A program made the position numbers and the translations under genes. From positions 1,342,001 through 1,406,000 of the forward strand of contig NZ_CP091799.1 in NCBI RefSeq assembly GCF_022024235.1: a stretch of 64,000 nt of DNA, given 5' to 3'. A model generated the notes under the pieces. It ran no database searches. It was not told the origin of the DNA and worked only from the letters and a program-made list of their open reading frames with translations. Shown here one piece after another: positions 49,741-59,563 of this stretch. Each line of letters starts with the position of its first letter. The first letter of the stretch is position 1. This DNA comes from Segatella baroniae B14 (GTDB lineage: Bacteria > Bacteroidota > Bacteroidia > Bacteroidales > Bacteroidaceae).

Positions 49741-52563
49741 TTAATACCACTGCACTGCGTTGCTATATCCACTACGCTTATCGTATTTCAAAGCATCTGT
49801 AAGTGTTGCGGCATTACAACGGAAACTAAAGTTATAACTCGTATAAGGAGCAAGCACTACAGAACAACTCATATTGAAACAGTGTAGATCGCGCTGAAGA
49901 CTGGCTGTCGTCATACTAATCTTATGATAATCAAAATCATAACCAGAAGAGAAGCTGATATTCCATCCCTCACTGATACGAATGTTTCCACTGAAGTTCA
50001 GCGTCTGACTTACCTTATATGGATAACGCATTGACTCCTTATTAAAGGTACCTGCTGTATTTTCACGAAGAGTAATACCATAACTGAAAGTAAGACTCCA
50101 CGGCATAGAAAACGCCATATAGCCATCATCATCGGTCTCTGCTACAGTAGAACTCTTTTTAGCTCCATGCTGAGCGTCAACCATTGTTTTGTCTACATTC
50201 GTCTCTATATCTGTATCAATGCCTTCATCGTCCTTTTTAGGCTTGTCTTCCTCCTCATCATCACTACCACCAAAGAATTTCTTAATCTTTTCAGGGTTCA
50301 ATGTATAGGAGATATTCTGGCTCATACCTTGGAAACGACCAAAACGGCCCTTGCTATACTCAGTATGTGTACCAATATAAGGATTTCCATTAGCATCAAG
50401 CTCGTAAGCATAAGTAGCAAAAACAGCATTCATATTGAATGTATAATTCTTCCACCACTTCAATCGCAAGTTGACACTTAAATCTGACCATGGACGAACC
50501 TTAGCTGCCATATTATAACCCATACTCAAAGACAGGTCATCGATAATACTTAACTTCTTATAACCAGTAGAATCTTTATCAGACTTCACCTTCATCTCTA
50601 TGTTGTTGCCAAGTGTAACATTGATACTACCAGTCTTACTATTACTTGGCACGCTCCAAACACCTGTATTATAAGGAGAATACTGCACTATAGAAACATT
50701 ACCATTCGCATCGGTCTTCAAATAAGTGTCATAATATCCATACTGTGAAGAACCAAAATTAGGTGCATAGCTAAAACTAACTGTTGGAGAAAGGACATGG
50801 CGTATAGCCTGTATCTTGTCTCCAAAAAGTTTGCGACTTGGAATATAGAAACCATAGAGCTTGGTAGAAGCGGAAACACTTAAACTCCAATCATAGATAT
50901 TATAAAAACCATAAGTGGTATCTCTCAGTTCTTCCTGATTAGCAGTATCCCAGCTACGAGTAATCTTGCTAGTCTGCATACGATCTGAGAAAGAGAAACT
51001 TGGGTTGATATTAATATACTTCAAAGCTGTAAAACTTGCAGAAGCCCCAATATCATGCTTCATACCATTTTGCCAATCCTTTATCAAATTAGATTTAAAG
51101 AATTGGTCTTCCTTGGTATCAATCGAATTTTTGAGCTGACCCTTATAAGTAAAACCTATTTTCTCATACCAACGCTCCTCACCTACCTTAGCCTTACGAC
51201 GGAATGGATAGAAACGCGAAACATTGATATTCAAATCGGGTAAAGTAACAGACAACGACGAATCTCGCATATTTTGAGATAAGTTGGCCGTAGAACTTAA
51301 AGTCATTCCCAAACTAGAAAAACTAGTACTCCAACTTACAGAGGAAGTACGAGTACTCTGGGTCATAGTCTGCGGATTGTACAAACTAGAGAGGTTGTTG
51401 CGCTCATAACTCTGTGTGGCAAAGTTAACACTGGCAGAAAAACTACTATATGGATTTGCCTTAGAATCCTGGCGATGACTCCACTGTACCTTAAAACTCG
51501 TTGTTTCTGAAAAATCAGGCATACCTTTTTCTCCAGACTTCGTATCCTGATAACTAAAAAGGAAACTACCAGAATAACGATAACGCTTCTGATAATTGCT
51601 GGCTGCACTGACTCCCCAACTACCCTTGGTATAGATTTCACCTAACAACTTCAAATCCCATTTATCATTAATGGCAAAATAGTATCCACCATCACGTAGA
51701 TAAAATCCTCGATCACTCTCATCACCATAGGTCGGCATGATAAAACCAGAAGAATAACTTTTGGTAAAAGGGAAAAATCCGTAAGGAATAGCAAAAGGTA
51801 GAGGAACATCTGCCACTACAAGGTAAGCAGGACCGAATACAACATCTTTACCCGGACGAACACGAGCTCGTGAAAGTGCAATATAGAAATCAGGATCATC
51901 TTTATCACATGTGGTATATTTACCATGTTGGAGATAAATCAAACCCGTAGAGTCTCTTTTAGACTTTTCGCCTCGAAGGAAACCATCCTGCTGCTCGGTA
52001 TATACATTATCAATATATGCCTTCTTTGATTTAAAGTTAAATGCTATCGTATCCGTATCATACTGATCTGACCCCATCTTAAATACAGGTTTTCCTTTGA
52101 CGCCACCTTCTGCAGTTGAATCAGGAGTACCTACAGCATGTACCAGATCACTGCCCATACTCATTTTTATACGATCGGATGTCAAATTGTAGCTTTGATA
52201 ACCTACTTTAGAAGAACCATAAAGATGAGCTGTCTGTGATGCAGCATCATAAACCAAAGAGTCTTGGGCCTCGTAATTAACAGGAGCATCAATACCAGAT
52301 GCCTTTGCTCGATTAATAGAGTCAAGGCGAATGGAGTCATCTATCGCTTTATTATAACGGACGATAGCCTTCTGTAACGAATCCATTTTTGTGGTATCAA
52401 CAGCCACATTACCCAAAGAGTCATGCACAACGCTATCTACAGGCTCTGCAGATTCCTGCGGAGACAGATTTTTTTTCTTGCGTTTCCAAAATTGTTGCGA
52501 GGTCCCAGCCATAACTAGAACCACGACACATAAAAATAGCGCTATGAATGAATGCCTTCTCAT
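49741..52563 (-). CDS. lptD: LPS assembly protein LptD
   Basis: A 940-residue outer-membrane protein inserting LPS in the outer leaflet. A signal-anchor-like N-terminus (MRRHSFIALFLCVVVLVMAG) is followed by a basic linker, a beta-jellyroll OstA/LptA-like region at about 95-230 (YDAASQTAHLYGSSKVGYQ, FNFKSKKAYIDNVYTEQQDG), then the LptD barrel beginning PLPFAIPYGFFPFTKSYSSGFIMPTYGDESDRG, a stretch highly conserved in LptD. An acidic insert lies near residue 790. I chose the ATG at 52563; a longer start at 52608 would overlap the HD gene. It ends a three-gene leftward unit. Confidence 0.9.
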   Translation of the reverse strand: MRRHSFIALFLCVVVLVMAGTSQQFWKRKKKNLSPQESAEPVDSVVHDSLGNVAVDTTKMDSLQKAIVRYNKAIDDSIRLDSINRAKASGIDAPVNYEAQDSLVYDAASQTAHLYGSSKVGYQSYNLTSDRIKMSMGSDLVHAVGTPDSTAEGGVKGKPVFKMGSDQYDTDTIAFNFKSKKAYIDNVYTEQQDGFLRGEKSKRDSTGLIYLQHGKYTTCDKDDPDFYIALSRARVRPGKDVVFGPAYLVVADVPLPFAIPYGFFPFTKSYSSGFIMPTYGDESDRGFYLRDGGYYFAINDKWDLKLLGEIYTKGSWGVSAASNYQKRYRYSGSFLFSYQDTKSGEKGMPDFSETTSFKVQWSHRQDSKANPYSSFSASVNFATQSYERNNLSSLYNPQTMTQSTRTSSVSWSTSFSSLGMTLSSTANLSQNMRDSSLSVTLPDLNINVSRFYPFRRKAKVGEERWYEKIGFTYKGQLKNSIDTKEDQFFKSNLIKDWQNGMKHDIGASASFTALKYININPSFSFSDRMQTSKITRSWDTANQEELRDTTYGFYNIYDWSLSVSASTKLYGFYIPSRKLFGDKIQAIRHVLSPTVSFSYAPNFGSSQYGYYDTYLKTDANGNVSIVQYSPYNTGVWSVPSNSKTGSINVTLGNNIEMKVKSDKDSTGYKKLSIIDDLSLSMGYNMAAKVRPWSDLSVNLRLKWWKNYTFNMNAVFATYAYELDANGNPYIGTHTEYSKGRFGRFQGMSQNISYTLNPEKIKKFFGGSDDEEEDKPKKDDEGIDTDIETNVDKTMVDAQHGAKKSSTVAETDDDGYMAFSMPWSLTFSYGITLRENTAGTFNKESMRYPYKVSQTLNFSGNIRISEGWNISFSSGYDFDYHKISMTTASLQRDLHCFNMSCSVVLAPYTSYNFSFRCNAATLTDALKYDKRSGYSNAVQWY

Positions 52564-52597
52564 GAATTGCAAATTTAGTAAAAAGTAGGGATTATGC

Positions 52598-53137
52598 TTA
52601 ATTTTCAAACATTTTTTCCCATTGCTTAAAACGGTTTAAGCCTTCATCACCAAATTTAGCTAAACTCCTTTCTGCCTGTTCTACGCTTTTTTCACGCTCA
52701 GGATGAGTTTTGCTATAAAACTTATCAGCATAACAAATCACCTGCTCCTCTAAAGTTTCAGGAAGGAAATCTTCGTGAGGTAAAGGTAAATTTTGACTGA
52801 TAATATCTTCTTTGGACAATCCAGCTCCCGTATGACGCTCACAGACACGGGCATGGCGAGGGAATCCCTCTTGTCGTAACATCTCTGCCCCTATTCTGCC
52901 ATGGCAAATATAAGGTTCTGTACCTAAGCACTGAATGCCAGCTGCATCACATCGGCAAATACCGATATCATGAAGCATTGCAGCCTCCATAATGAAGTTA
53001 CGATCCATGTGTAACTCTGGATGAGCATCACAAATACGCACAGCACGCTTCATAACAAGTGTGCTGTGCGTTAGTAGGATGTAACGTAAAGCGTTATCAT
53101 CCGGATAATATTTATCGATTATTTTCTGATAATCCAT
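52598..53137 (-). CDS. HD-domain phosphohydrolase
   Basis: A 179-residue cytoplasmic HD protein. LLTHSTLVMKRAVRI supplies the first His, AAMLHDIGICRCD the HD pair, and ERHTGAGLSKEDI and CYADKFYS later metal ligands. The family acts on nucleotides or phosphate monoesters; the substrate is unknown. Its ATG shares one base with the stop of the carboxyltransferase gene (TAATG) and the lptD start follows 34 bases after its stop. Confidence 0.88.
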   Translation of the reverse strand: MDYQKIIDKYYPDDNALRYILLTHSTLVMKRAVRICDAHPELHMDRNFIMEAAMLHDIGICRCDAAGIQCLGTEPYICHGRIGAEMLRQEGFPRHARVCERHTGAGLSKEDIISQNLPLPHEDFLPETLEEQVICYADKFYSKTHPEREKSVEQAERSLAKFGDEGLNRFKQWEKMFEN

Positions 53138-54915
53138 TATTCTGCGTTGTCACGCTGTATGTAAGCAATTACATCACCCTTGCGGATCTTTGCACCTTGC
53201 TTAGCATTGATTTCTACGAGCTTACCACCCATAGCAGCAGGAATTGTTTCAAACTCACCCCATGAGGTCAAGATATAACAGAAAGCTTCACCTTCCTTAT
53301 ACTCCTTACCGATGAATGGTTCTACTGCAGGTGCTGCCTCTGCATCACCCTGGAATTCCCAGAAGATCTGACCTTTAACAGGTGCTACGATAGGATCAGC
53401 TACGGCATGCTTGAAAGCTGTTGCTTCTTCTACACTTACCTTAGCGCCCAGTTTAGCATCTTTAGCCTTTTGGAGATCTGCAAGCATATTCTTCTTAGCC
53501 TGGCCACTCTTATAGTTACGATACTGCTCTGGATGCATTGCGAGTTCCCAAAGTTCCTCGTTGTCCTGACCATAATCCCAACCATTCTCGTCCATTTCCT
53601 TCTTGAAATCATCAAGTGCATTAGGGAGCAATGTATGTGGATCTACATCTGTAAACTCATAACCCTTTTCTTTAGCGAGTTCCTTGATTTCTGGAGCAAT
53701 TTCACCAGGAACCTTACCACTCTTACCAAGAATCATACCCCAAACAGAATCGTCCATCATAACATAACGACCTTTACCCTGTTCCAAAGTAAGAAGGTTG
53801 AAAAGTGCTATATTCTTAACATACTGAGAGAACGGAGTTACCAATGGAGGATAACCTACACGTGGCCAAACATAAGCTACTTCCTCGAAGAGTTTTACCA
53901 AAAGTGCATCCATAGAGAGTTCTTCTTCACCTTTCTTTTTACGTACATTATTTATAGTTGTACGCATACCTGTAAGATCGGCCATCATTGAACCCATCAT
54001 ACCACCAGGAAGACCACAAGTAAGCAACAATGAAGACATCAACTTATTACCAGGATTAATGAAGTAACCCAACCAATCGTCGATGAATTCTTGAGTAAGA
54101 GCACGAGCTCTCATGTAAGCATCCATGTTGATTTCTGGTACATCAAAGCCTGCATTTTTCAACATGCTCTGAACAGAGATAACATCTGGATGAACCTTAC
54201 CCCATGATAATGGCTCGATAGCAGTATCTATAACATCAGCACCATTCTTACATACTTCAAGGATAGAAGCCATAGAAAGACCTGGACCTGAGTGACCATG
54301 ATACTCGATAATGATTTCAGGATACTTGTCTTTGATAGCCTTTGTAAGCTTACCCAAGAGAGCAGGCTGACCAATACCAGCCATATCCTTCAAACAAATT
54401 TCTTCTGCACCTGCTTCAATAAGCTGATCTGCAATATGAGAATAATATTCTAGGGTATGGATTGGAGAATTTGTAATACAGAGTGTAGCCTGTGGAGTCA
54501 TTCCTGCCTCTTTAGCCCACTTGATAGATGGAATAATGTTACGAACATCATTTAAACCATCGAAAATACGAGTAATATTTGTACCCTGAGCATGTTTTAC
54601 TTTGTACATCAAAGCACGAACATCGTCTGGAACAGGATACATACGCAATGCGTTCAGACCACGATCCAACATATGTGTCTTTATGCCGGCCTCATTAAAA
54701 GGCTTACAGAATGCACGAACAGCTTCATTTGGATTTTCACCAGCCAAAAGATTAACTTGCTCAAATGCTCCACCATTAGTCTCGACACGGGCAAAACATC
54801 CCATTTCAATGATAACAGGAGCAATACGCTCTAATTGGTCTTTGCGAGGCTGGAATTTACCAGAACTCTGCCACATATCTCTGTAAACGAGACTGAACTG
54901 AATTTTCTTTGCCAT
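53137..54915 (-). CDS. Oxaloacetate decarboxylase/pyruvate carboxylase-type carboxyltransferase without biotin motif
   Basis: A 592-residue protein. The N-terminal 300 residues are the HMGL-like TIM barrel of OadA/PycB carboxyltransferases (RDMWQSSGKFQPRKDQLERIAP, ICLKDMAGIGQPALLGKL, EYHGHSGPGLSMASILEVCKNGADVID), followed by the conserved carboxylase domain. The C-terminus resembles a biotinyl domain, but at the position of EAMKM it reads SWGEFETIPAAMGGKL, with no biotinyl lysine. It would therefore need a separate biotin carrier subunit. It heads a unit with the HD and lptD genes. Exact enzyme name (decarboxylase or carboxylase B subunit) is open. Confidence 0.85.
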   Translation of the reverse strand: MAKKIQFSLVYRDMWQSSGKFQPRKDQLERIAPVIIEMGCFARVETNGGAFEQVNLLAGENPNEAVRAFCKPFNEAGIKTHMLDRGLNALRMYPVPDDVRALMYKVKHAQGTNITRIFDGLNDVRNIIPSIKWAKEAGMTPQATLCITNSPIHTLEYYSHIADQLIEAGAEEICLKDMAGIGQPALLGKLTKAIKDKYPEIIIEYHGHSGPGLSMASILEVCKNGADVIDTAIEPLSWGKVHPDVISVQSMLKNAGFDVPEINMDAYMRARALTQEFIDDWLGYFINPGNKLMSSLLLTCGLPGGMMGSMMADLTGMRTTINNVRKKKGEEELSMDALLVKLFEEVAYVWPRVGYPPLVTPFSQYVKNIALFNLLTLEQGKGRYVMMDDSVWGMILGKSGKVPGEIAPEIKELAKEKGYEFTDVDPHTLLPNALDDFKKEMDENGWDYGQDNEELWELAMHPEQYRNYKSGQAKKNMLADLQKAKDAKLGAKVSVEEATAFKHAVADPIVAPVKGQIFWEFQGDAEAAPAVEPFIGKEYKEGEAFCYILTSWGEFETIPAAMGGKLVEINAKQGAKIRKGDVIAYIQRDNAE

Positions 54916-54993
54916 TTTATATGTGTTATATTTCTTTTTTTGCTAAAGTAAAGTTATTTCCTAAATAGAGATGCCTTTGAGCATCACATCGTG

Positions 54994-55001
54994 CAAAATT
55001 A
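54994..55001 (-). promoter_or_regulatory. -7 promoter element for the carboxyltransferase unit
   Basis: TAATTTTG on the minus strand, 78 bases before the ATG at 54915. Confidence 0.55.
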
Positions 55002-55055
55002 GATAAAAATTTCCAAATATCCGATTGTTAGCTTCATTTTTTACAAATATTGCAT

Positions 55056-55063
55056 TATCTTTG
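55056..55063 (+). promoter_or_regulatory. -7 promoter element for the lipoprotein at 55082
   Basis: TATCTTTG, 18 bases before the ATG at 55082; it rules out the upstream in-frame ATG at 55025. Confidence 0.65.
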
Positions 55064-55081
55064 CGGGCAAAAAGAGAAGTT

Positions 55082-55915
55082 ATGAAAATTAAAACACTAT
55101 TAATAGTACTTCTAGCGGTTTTTTTCCTACTACCTTCGTGCAAAAATAAGAAGAGAAGAGTTCCTCGTAATGACAAAATGGCTATCAGTATGTCTCAAAA
55201 TGCAAAGGGAGACTCTGCCATCTATGGATTGGCATGTGAGGGAACTAACGACTCTGCTGTCGTACTGCTACCAAACCAAGGTGGAGATCCTATAAAATAT
55301 CGTATAGTTTGGGCTATGAATAATCATCAAGTATTTGGTACACCTAGTATTGGCGACTGGATATGTGTTATTCCTCAAGCTGACAGCAAGAACTCTGCCC
55401 GCATGGTTATCGACCTTGACCAAGTTAAAGGTACATGGACACACGCTGTCAAACCTGTATTTAAGGATATCAGCGGTATAAGCAGAAAACAAATTCGTGA
55501 GATGTTTGAGAATATGCCAGACTCTATTAAAGAGACTTATCTTGTACCTCGTGAATATGGATTTACTCTTTCACGCCAAAGCAAAGCTCAGGCTATCGGA
55601 CGAATTTATGGTAGTAATGACGAAGAAAGTCCTGTAAAATATCCAGAAGTACCTCACTATACCGAGTGGCATGCCTACAATGGAAAGCTTATTTTGGTAC
55701 AAGGCCGAGTTGAATACAACAACATTGTTTACAACGAAAAAGAAAAGAGAGACACGTTTGAGTTCGTATATTTACATGATGATTCTCTTGCAATTCGTTC
55801 TACCAAGAATAAAGAGATTTTCTCATACCATCGTAAAGATGCTAAAACCGTAAACGAGAAAGCTAAGGCTGCTGTTAACAAACAAGCTGAAAGACAAAAA
55901 CAGGAATTACAATAA
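55082..55915 (+). CDS. Lipoprotein of unknown function
   Basis: A 277-residue lipoprotein (lipobox LLPSC, Cys19) with a basic stretch right after the cysteine (KNKKRRVPRND). The central part has SMSQNAKGDSAIYGLACEGT, then DPIKYRIVWAM and GDWICVIPQADS, a small beta domain; the C-terminal 25 residues are a Lys/Gln/Ala helix. I do not recognise a characterised family. The start at 55082 is fixed by the -7 box and the lipoprotein signal. Confidence 0.75.
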   Translation: MKIKTLLIVLLAVFFLLPSCKNKKRRVPRNDKMAISMSQNAKGDSAIYGLACEGTNDSAVVLLPNQGGDPIKYRIVWAMNNHQVFGTPSIGDWICVIPQADSKNSARMVIDLDQVKGTWTHAVKPVFKDISGISRKQIREMFENMPDSIKETYLVPREYGFTLSRQSKAQAIGRIYGSNDEESPVKYPEVPHYTEWHAYNGKLILVQGRVEYNNIVYNEKEKRDTFEFVYLHDDSLAIRSTKNKEIFSYHRKDAKTVNEKAKAAVNKQAERQKQELQ

Positions 55916-55935
55916 ATATATTTACACTTAAACAT

Positions 55936-55974
55936 AAAAAATGGAAATAGCAAAAGAACTATTTCCATTTTTTT
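55936..55974. terminator. Bidirectional terminator between the lipoprotein gene and queF
   Basis: AAAAAATGGAAATAG (55936-55950) and CTATTTCCATTTTTT (from 55959) pair perfectly over an 8-base loop with T and A tracts on either side. Confidence 0.85.
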
Positions 55975-55985
55975 ATGGCAAAAAA

Positions 55986-56465
55986 TCATTTGCTCATATT
56001 ATGATTCATAAAGCGAAATTCTGCCATTTTTTCATATTTGGTACCTGGTAATCCATAATTGGCAAAAGGATAAATACTAATACCACCACGAGGGGTAAAA
56101 TATCCAGTTACCTCTATATACTTAGGTTCCATCAACTTGATTAAGTCCTTCATGATGATGTTAACACAGTCTTCGTGGAAATCACCATGATTACGGAAAC
56201 TAAAAAGATAGAGTTTCAAACTCTTACTTTCAACCATCTTTTCTGCAGGAATATAGCTAATACGAATTTCCGCAAAATCAGGCTGACCTGTAATAGGACA
56301 GAGTGATGTGAACTCCGGACAGTTAAATTGCACCCAATAGTCATTCATCGGATGCTTATTTTGGAATGTCTCAAGCACTTCTGGTGCATAATCAAGACTA
56401 TACTGAGTCTTCGCACCTAAAGATTTCAGACCTTCATCCTTACGATTCTGAGGATTATTTGACAT
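55986..56465 (-). CDS. queF: NADPH-dependent 7-cyano-7-deazaguanine reductase
   Basis: A 159-residue type I QueF that reduces preQ0 to preQ1 in queuosine synthesis. The catalytic Cys56 lies in [13 protein letters not shown], the QueF motif [15 protein letters not shown] binds NADPH, and HEDCVN contains a further active-site residue. Unimodular length fits type I. It lies 5 bases after a queuosine-precursor transporter gene. Confidence 0.95.
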   Translation of the reverse strand: MSNNPQNRKDEGLKSLGAKTQYSLDYAPEVLETFQNKHPMNDYWVQFNCPEFTSLCPITGQPDFAEIRISYIPAEKMVESKSLKLYLFSFRNHGDFHEDCVNIIMKDLIKLMEPKYIEVTGYFTPRGGISIYPFANYGLPGTKYEKMAEFRFMNHNMSK

Positions 56466-56470
56466 AATGC

Positions 56471-57160
56471 TTATAAATTAAATATTTTCAAAACGTTGTA
56501 TGAAATGCCTTCATCATAGACATCTTCACCCTCATGATCTTTTAATGCTTTTACCACACATATGGTAATTGGCAATACGATAATTTCGTAAACAGTCTTA
56601 AGCAATACCTGCCAGATCATAAGTTTAAATAATTCTACTGTAGGTACTATTCCGCTCAATGCTAACGGGAAAAATATCAAGCTGTCTGCACTTTCGCCCA
56701 ATACTGTACTCCAAATAGCACGACTTGAAAAATGACGTCCACCATCGCGTATCTTCATACGACTCATGACATACGCATTAACGAAACTACCTACCAAAAA
56801 AGCTATAAACGAAGCTGCTGCAATGCGAGGTGCCAACCCGAATATAGCATGAAAACCTGCATCATTAGTCCAATATGAAGCGCCAGGAATCCAGTCACAC
56901 AGGGCACCCAATGAGACAAAGAAAAAGTTCATAAGAAAACCCACCCATATAAGAAGACGAGCCTTACGATACCCCCAAACTTCACATACGCAATCATTAA
57001 TAATGTACGAAACAGGGAAAACTATCAGTCCTCCTGTCAAACTAATAGCACCTACTTGAATTTGCTTTGTTTCGAGTACGTTTGCTGTTATCAAACATAC
57101 ACAAAAGAGTATACTGAAAAGCATAAATAGTACACTCACCATTTTACGTTTTTGTTCCAT
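56471..57160 (-). CDS. Queuosine precursor transporter (YhhQ family)
   Basis: A 229-residue inner-membrane protein with six membrane segments. [29 protein letters not shown], the RLLIWVGF start of the next helix and [15 protein letters not shown] are characteristic of the YhhQ family, which imports preQ0 or preQ1. The adjacent queF, in the same leftward unit, supports this role. Confidence 0.92.
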   Translation of the reverse strand: MEQKRKMVSVLFMLFSILFCVCLITANVLETKQIQVGAISLTGGLIVFPVSYIINDCVCEVWGYRKARLLIWVGFLMNFFFVSLGALCDWIPGASYWTNDAGFHAIFGLAPRIAAASFIAFLVGSFVNAYVMSRMKIRDGGRHFSSRAIWSTVLGESADSLIFFPLALSGIVPTVELFKLMIWQVLLKTVYEIIVLPITICVVKALKDHEGEDVYDEGISYNVLKIFNL

Positions 57161-57232
57161 TGTTCTTGTTTTTTACGAGGTTGACCAAGCACTCGATAAA
57201 TTCTATCCACTAGTCGTGTTTAAATTGGACTG

Positions 57233-57240
57233 CAAAATTA
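57233..57240 (-). promoter_or_regulatory. -7 promoter element for the queuosine unit
   Basis: TAATTTTG on the minus strand, 72 bases before the ATG at 57160. I looked for a preQ1 riboswitch in the leader and see no convincing one. Confidence 0.5.
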
Positions 57241-57282
57241 CACATTTTTTTCAAAACAAGTAGTACTTTACTAAAAATCTTG

Positions 57283-57290
57283 TATCTTTG
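57283..57290 (+). promoter_or_regulatory. -7 promoter element for the TlpA-like gene
   Basis: TATCTTTG with an 84-base leader to the ATG at 57381. Confidence 0.6.
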
Positions 57291-57380
57291 CAAGATAATT
57301 TAAATAAAATGCGAACATTTCTAAGTATTTAGAAGGGAACAATATTTTAAACAGAAACACAAATATAAAGAAGAAATAAG

Positions 57381-58430
57381 ATGAAAAAGATTTTATTCGG
57401 CTTAACTCTATTGCTTTCTGCTCAAGCAGTAAATGCACAATCTGGGAAACTCCAAATTAAGGGTGAAATGAAAGGTATGGGTGATACTATCATCATCCTC
57501 AACAATCAAAACAAGCCTATCGATACCGTTTTGGTAAAGAATAACAAATTTGCGTTTACTCTTAACCTCCAAAAGCCAACAGACATCATGTTTGCAAATA
57601 GTGGTGCTCTTCGCGGCGAAAACAGAAATGCTTTCACGATGATTGCTGTTCCTAATGAGAAAATGGAACTTAAAGGAGACATCGCCAGCCGTTTTGATGT
57701 AAATGGTTCTAAGTTTTACAGTCAGTATCATGAGGCTGACTTGATGATGGAAGAAGCCATGAAAACAGAGGACAATCAGAAGTATTCCGATGCAATTAAG
57801 AACTTTATCAAGTTGCATCCTGATTATGAAGCAAGTGCTGCCATCATTCCTAATTTATTAACTCCAGAGGAAATGGACAATGCTGTAACTATGCTTTCAG
57901 ACCGAGTAAAAAATGGTCGTATGAAAGAATACTATACAGCTCTCATTGCACAAAACAAGATGCGCATTAAAGCACAACAGGAAGCGGAAGCTGCTGCTGC
58001 AAAGGCACAAGCTGCAGGAGTTATTGCTCCTGATTTCACTTTAAACGATATCAATGGCAAACCTTTATCACTTTCTAACCTACGTGGCAAATATGTTCTT
58101 CTCGACTTTTGGGGGTCATGGTGCATCTGGTGTATTAAGGGTATGCCAAAAATGAAGGAATATTACGAAAAATACAAAGGCAAATTCGAAATCTTAGGTA
58201 TCGACTGCAATGATAAGGAAGATAAGTGGAAAGCTGCTGTAGAGAAATACAATCTCAACTGGCTACATGTATATAACCCAAGAAGTAGTGATAACAAAGT
58301 GCTCCGTGATTATGCTATCCAAGGCTTCCCTACCAAAATTCTCGTGGGACCTGACGGAAAGATTGTTAAGACTATAGTTGGCGAAGATCCAGCATTCTAC
58401 ACTTTCATGGACGAAACCTTTGGAAAATAA
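57381..58430 (+). CDS. DUF4369-TlpA-like thiol-disulfide oxidoreductase
   Basis: A 349-residue exported protein. A signal peptide (ending AVNAQ) leads into a DUF4369 domain at about 22-110 (LQIKGEMKGMGDTIIILN), a helical linker with EAEAAAAKAQAAG, and a TlpA/AhpC-type thioredoxin domain at about 210-349 with the redox motif WGSWCIWCIKGMPKM (CxxC) and the cis-Pro in QGFPTKILV. It would reduce or resolve disulphides in the periplasm. Unlike the DUF4369 lipoprotein at 30287 it keeps the redox domain. Confidence 0.92.
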   Translation: MKKILFGLTLLLSAQAVNAQSGKLQIKGEMKGMGDTIIILNNQNKPIDTVLVKNNKFAFTLNLQKPTDIMFANSGALRGENRNAFTMIAVPNEKMELKGDIASRFDVNGSKFYSQYHEADLMMEEAMKTEDNQKYSDAIKNFIKLHPDYEASAAIIPNLLTPEEMDNAVTMLSDRVKNGRMKEYYTALIAQNKMRIKAQQEAEAAAAKAQAAGVIAPDFTLNDINGKPLSLSNLRGKYVLLDFWGSWCIWCIKGMPKMKEYYEKYKGKFEILGIDCNDKEDKWKAAVEKYNLNWLHVYNPRSSDNKVLRDYAIQGFPTKILVGPDGKIVKTIVGEDPAFYTFMDETFGK

Positions 58431-58504
58431 TAACAGATATATTTGTTGCTACTTTATTGCACTATTCAAAAGACAAATCATATTCTGAATACTACCAATA
58501 ATAT

Positions 58505-58545
58505 AGGGAGAAACTGAAAATGACATTTCAATTTCTCCCTTTATT
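58505..58545. terminator. Bidirectional terminator
   Basis: AGGGAGAAACTGAAA (58505-58519) pairs with TTTCAATTTCTCCCT (58526-58540) with one mismatch over a 6-base loop between convergent genes. Confidence 0.75.
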
Positions 58546-58574
58546 ATTGACTTATCTTCAAACAGAAAGATAAA

Positions 58575-59543
58575 TTATAAGTTAATGATCAGATAGCTCA
58601 AATATCCTATATAAGTAAGTGAAAGAACAAGCCCCTCCCATCGCTCTACCCGATACTTTGTAAACGAGAACAACCAAAACATGGTCATGCTGATAATGAG
58701 CATAGAAAGGTCAAGTGTGGTAATACCTTGAATCGTCATCGGTGAAATAACGCCAGTAACACCCAATATCATTAGAATATTAAATACATTACTACCCAAC
58801 ACATTACCAATGGCAATACCACTGTCACCCTTACGAGCTGAAACAATACTTGTAGCAAGTTCAGGCATTGAGGTTCCTCCAGCTACAATGGTTAAACCAA
58901 TTATAGCATCGCTTACACCAAGTTGAGCTGCAACAAAAGAAGCATTGTCTACAAATACATTACTACCCAACACTAACCCTGCCATACCAATAATTAGTAA
59001 AAGTATCGCCTTACCTGTAGCTATTGGCTTTTTGCCTGATAATTCAACATCTGATGGTGTCTGTTTTGCTGTACGCAAGGTTAATACCATAAAGAGAATG
59101 AAAAAGATGAGCAAAATAGCTGCATCCAAACGAGATATTTTTCCATCTACGCACATAATAAACAGAAACATAGAAGCAATAAATGTAAATGGGATATCCT
59201 TCTTCACCGTAGAATGAAGCACGGTTATCGGAGCCACCATTGCTGCACAACCTACTATTAAAAGTGTGTTAAATGTATTAGAACCAACCACATTACCAAC
59301 GGCAAGATCTGGTGTATTTTTGAGTGCTGATACCAAACTGACGCACAATTCCGGCATAGAGGTTCCCATAGCCACAATCGTTAGACCAATCACCAACTGA
59401 GGTATACCCATTTTTTCAGCTATACCAACAGCTCCATCCGTAAGCCAGTCTGCACCTTTAAGAACGATTACAACTCCTGCAATCAGCAATATGACATTAA
59501 GCCATGTCATGCTAGTGGCAAAACTTAATAATAAGGTATTCAT
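58575..59543 (-). CDS. Calcium/sodium antiporter (CaCA family, YrbG-like)
   Basis: A 322-residue inner-membrane antiporter with two inverted alpha-repeats: IGLTIVAMGTSMPELCVSLVSALK with AVGNVVGSNTFN in the first half, and IGLTIVAGGTSMPELATSIVSARKG with AIGNVLGSNVFN in the second. These carry the ion-coordinating Glu and Ser/Thr/Asn residues. It is the last gene of the leftward run from nusB, 20 bases after the EamA gene. Confidence 0.94.
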   Translation of the reverse strand: MNTLLLSFATSMTWLNVILLIAGVVIVLKGADWLTDGAVGIAEKMGIPQLVIGLTIVAMGTSMPELCVSLVSALKNTPDLAVGNVVGSNTFNTLLIVGCAAMVAPITVLHSTVKKDIPFTFIASMFLFIMCVDGKISRLDAAILLIFFILFMVLTLRTAKQTPSDVELSGKKPIATGKAILLLIIGMAGLVLGSNVFVDNASFVAAQLGVSDAIIGLTIVAGGTSMPELATSIVSARKGDSGIAIGNVLGSNVFNILMILGVTGVISPMTIQGITTLDLSMLIISMTMFWLFSFTKYRVERWEGLVLSLTYIGYLSYLIINL

Positions 59544-59563
59544 AGATACGCTATCTTTTATTA

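Noticed and set aside
57161..57232. preQ1 riboswitch in the leader of the queuosine transporter gene
   Set aside because: No short stem followed by the A-rich tail and pseudoknot-forming segment could be traced.
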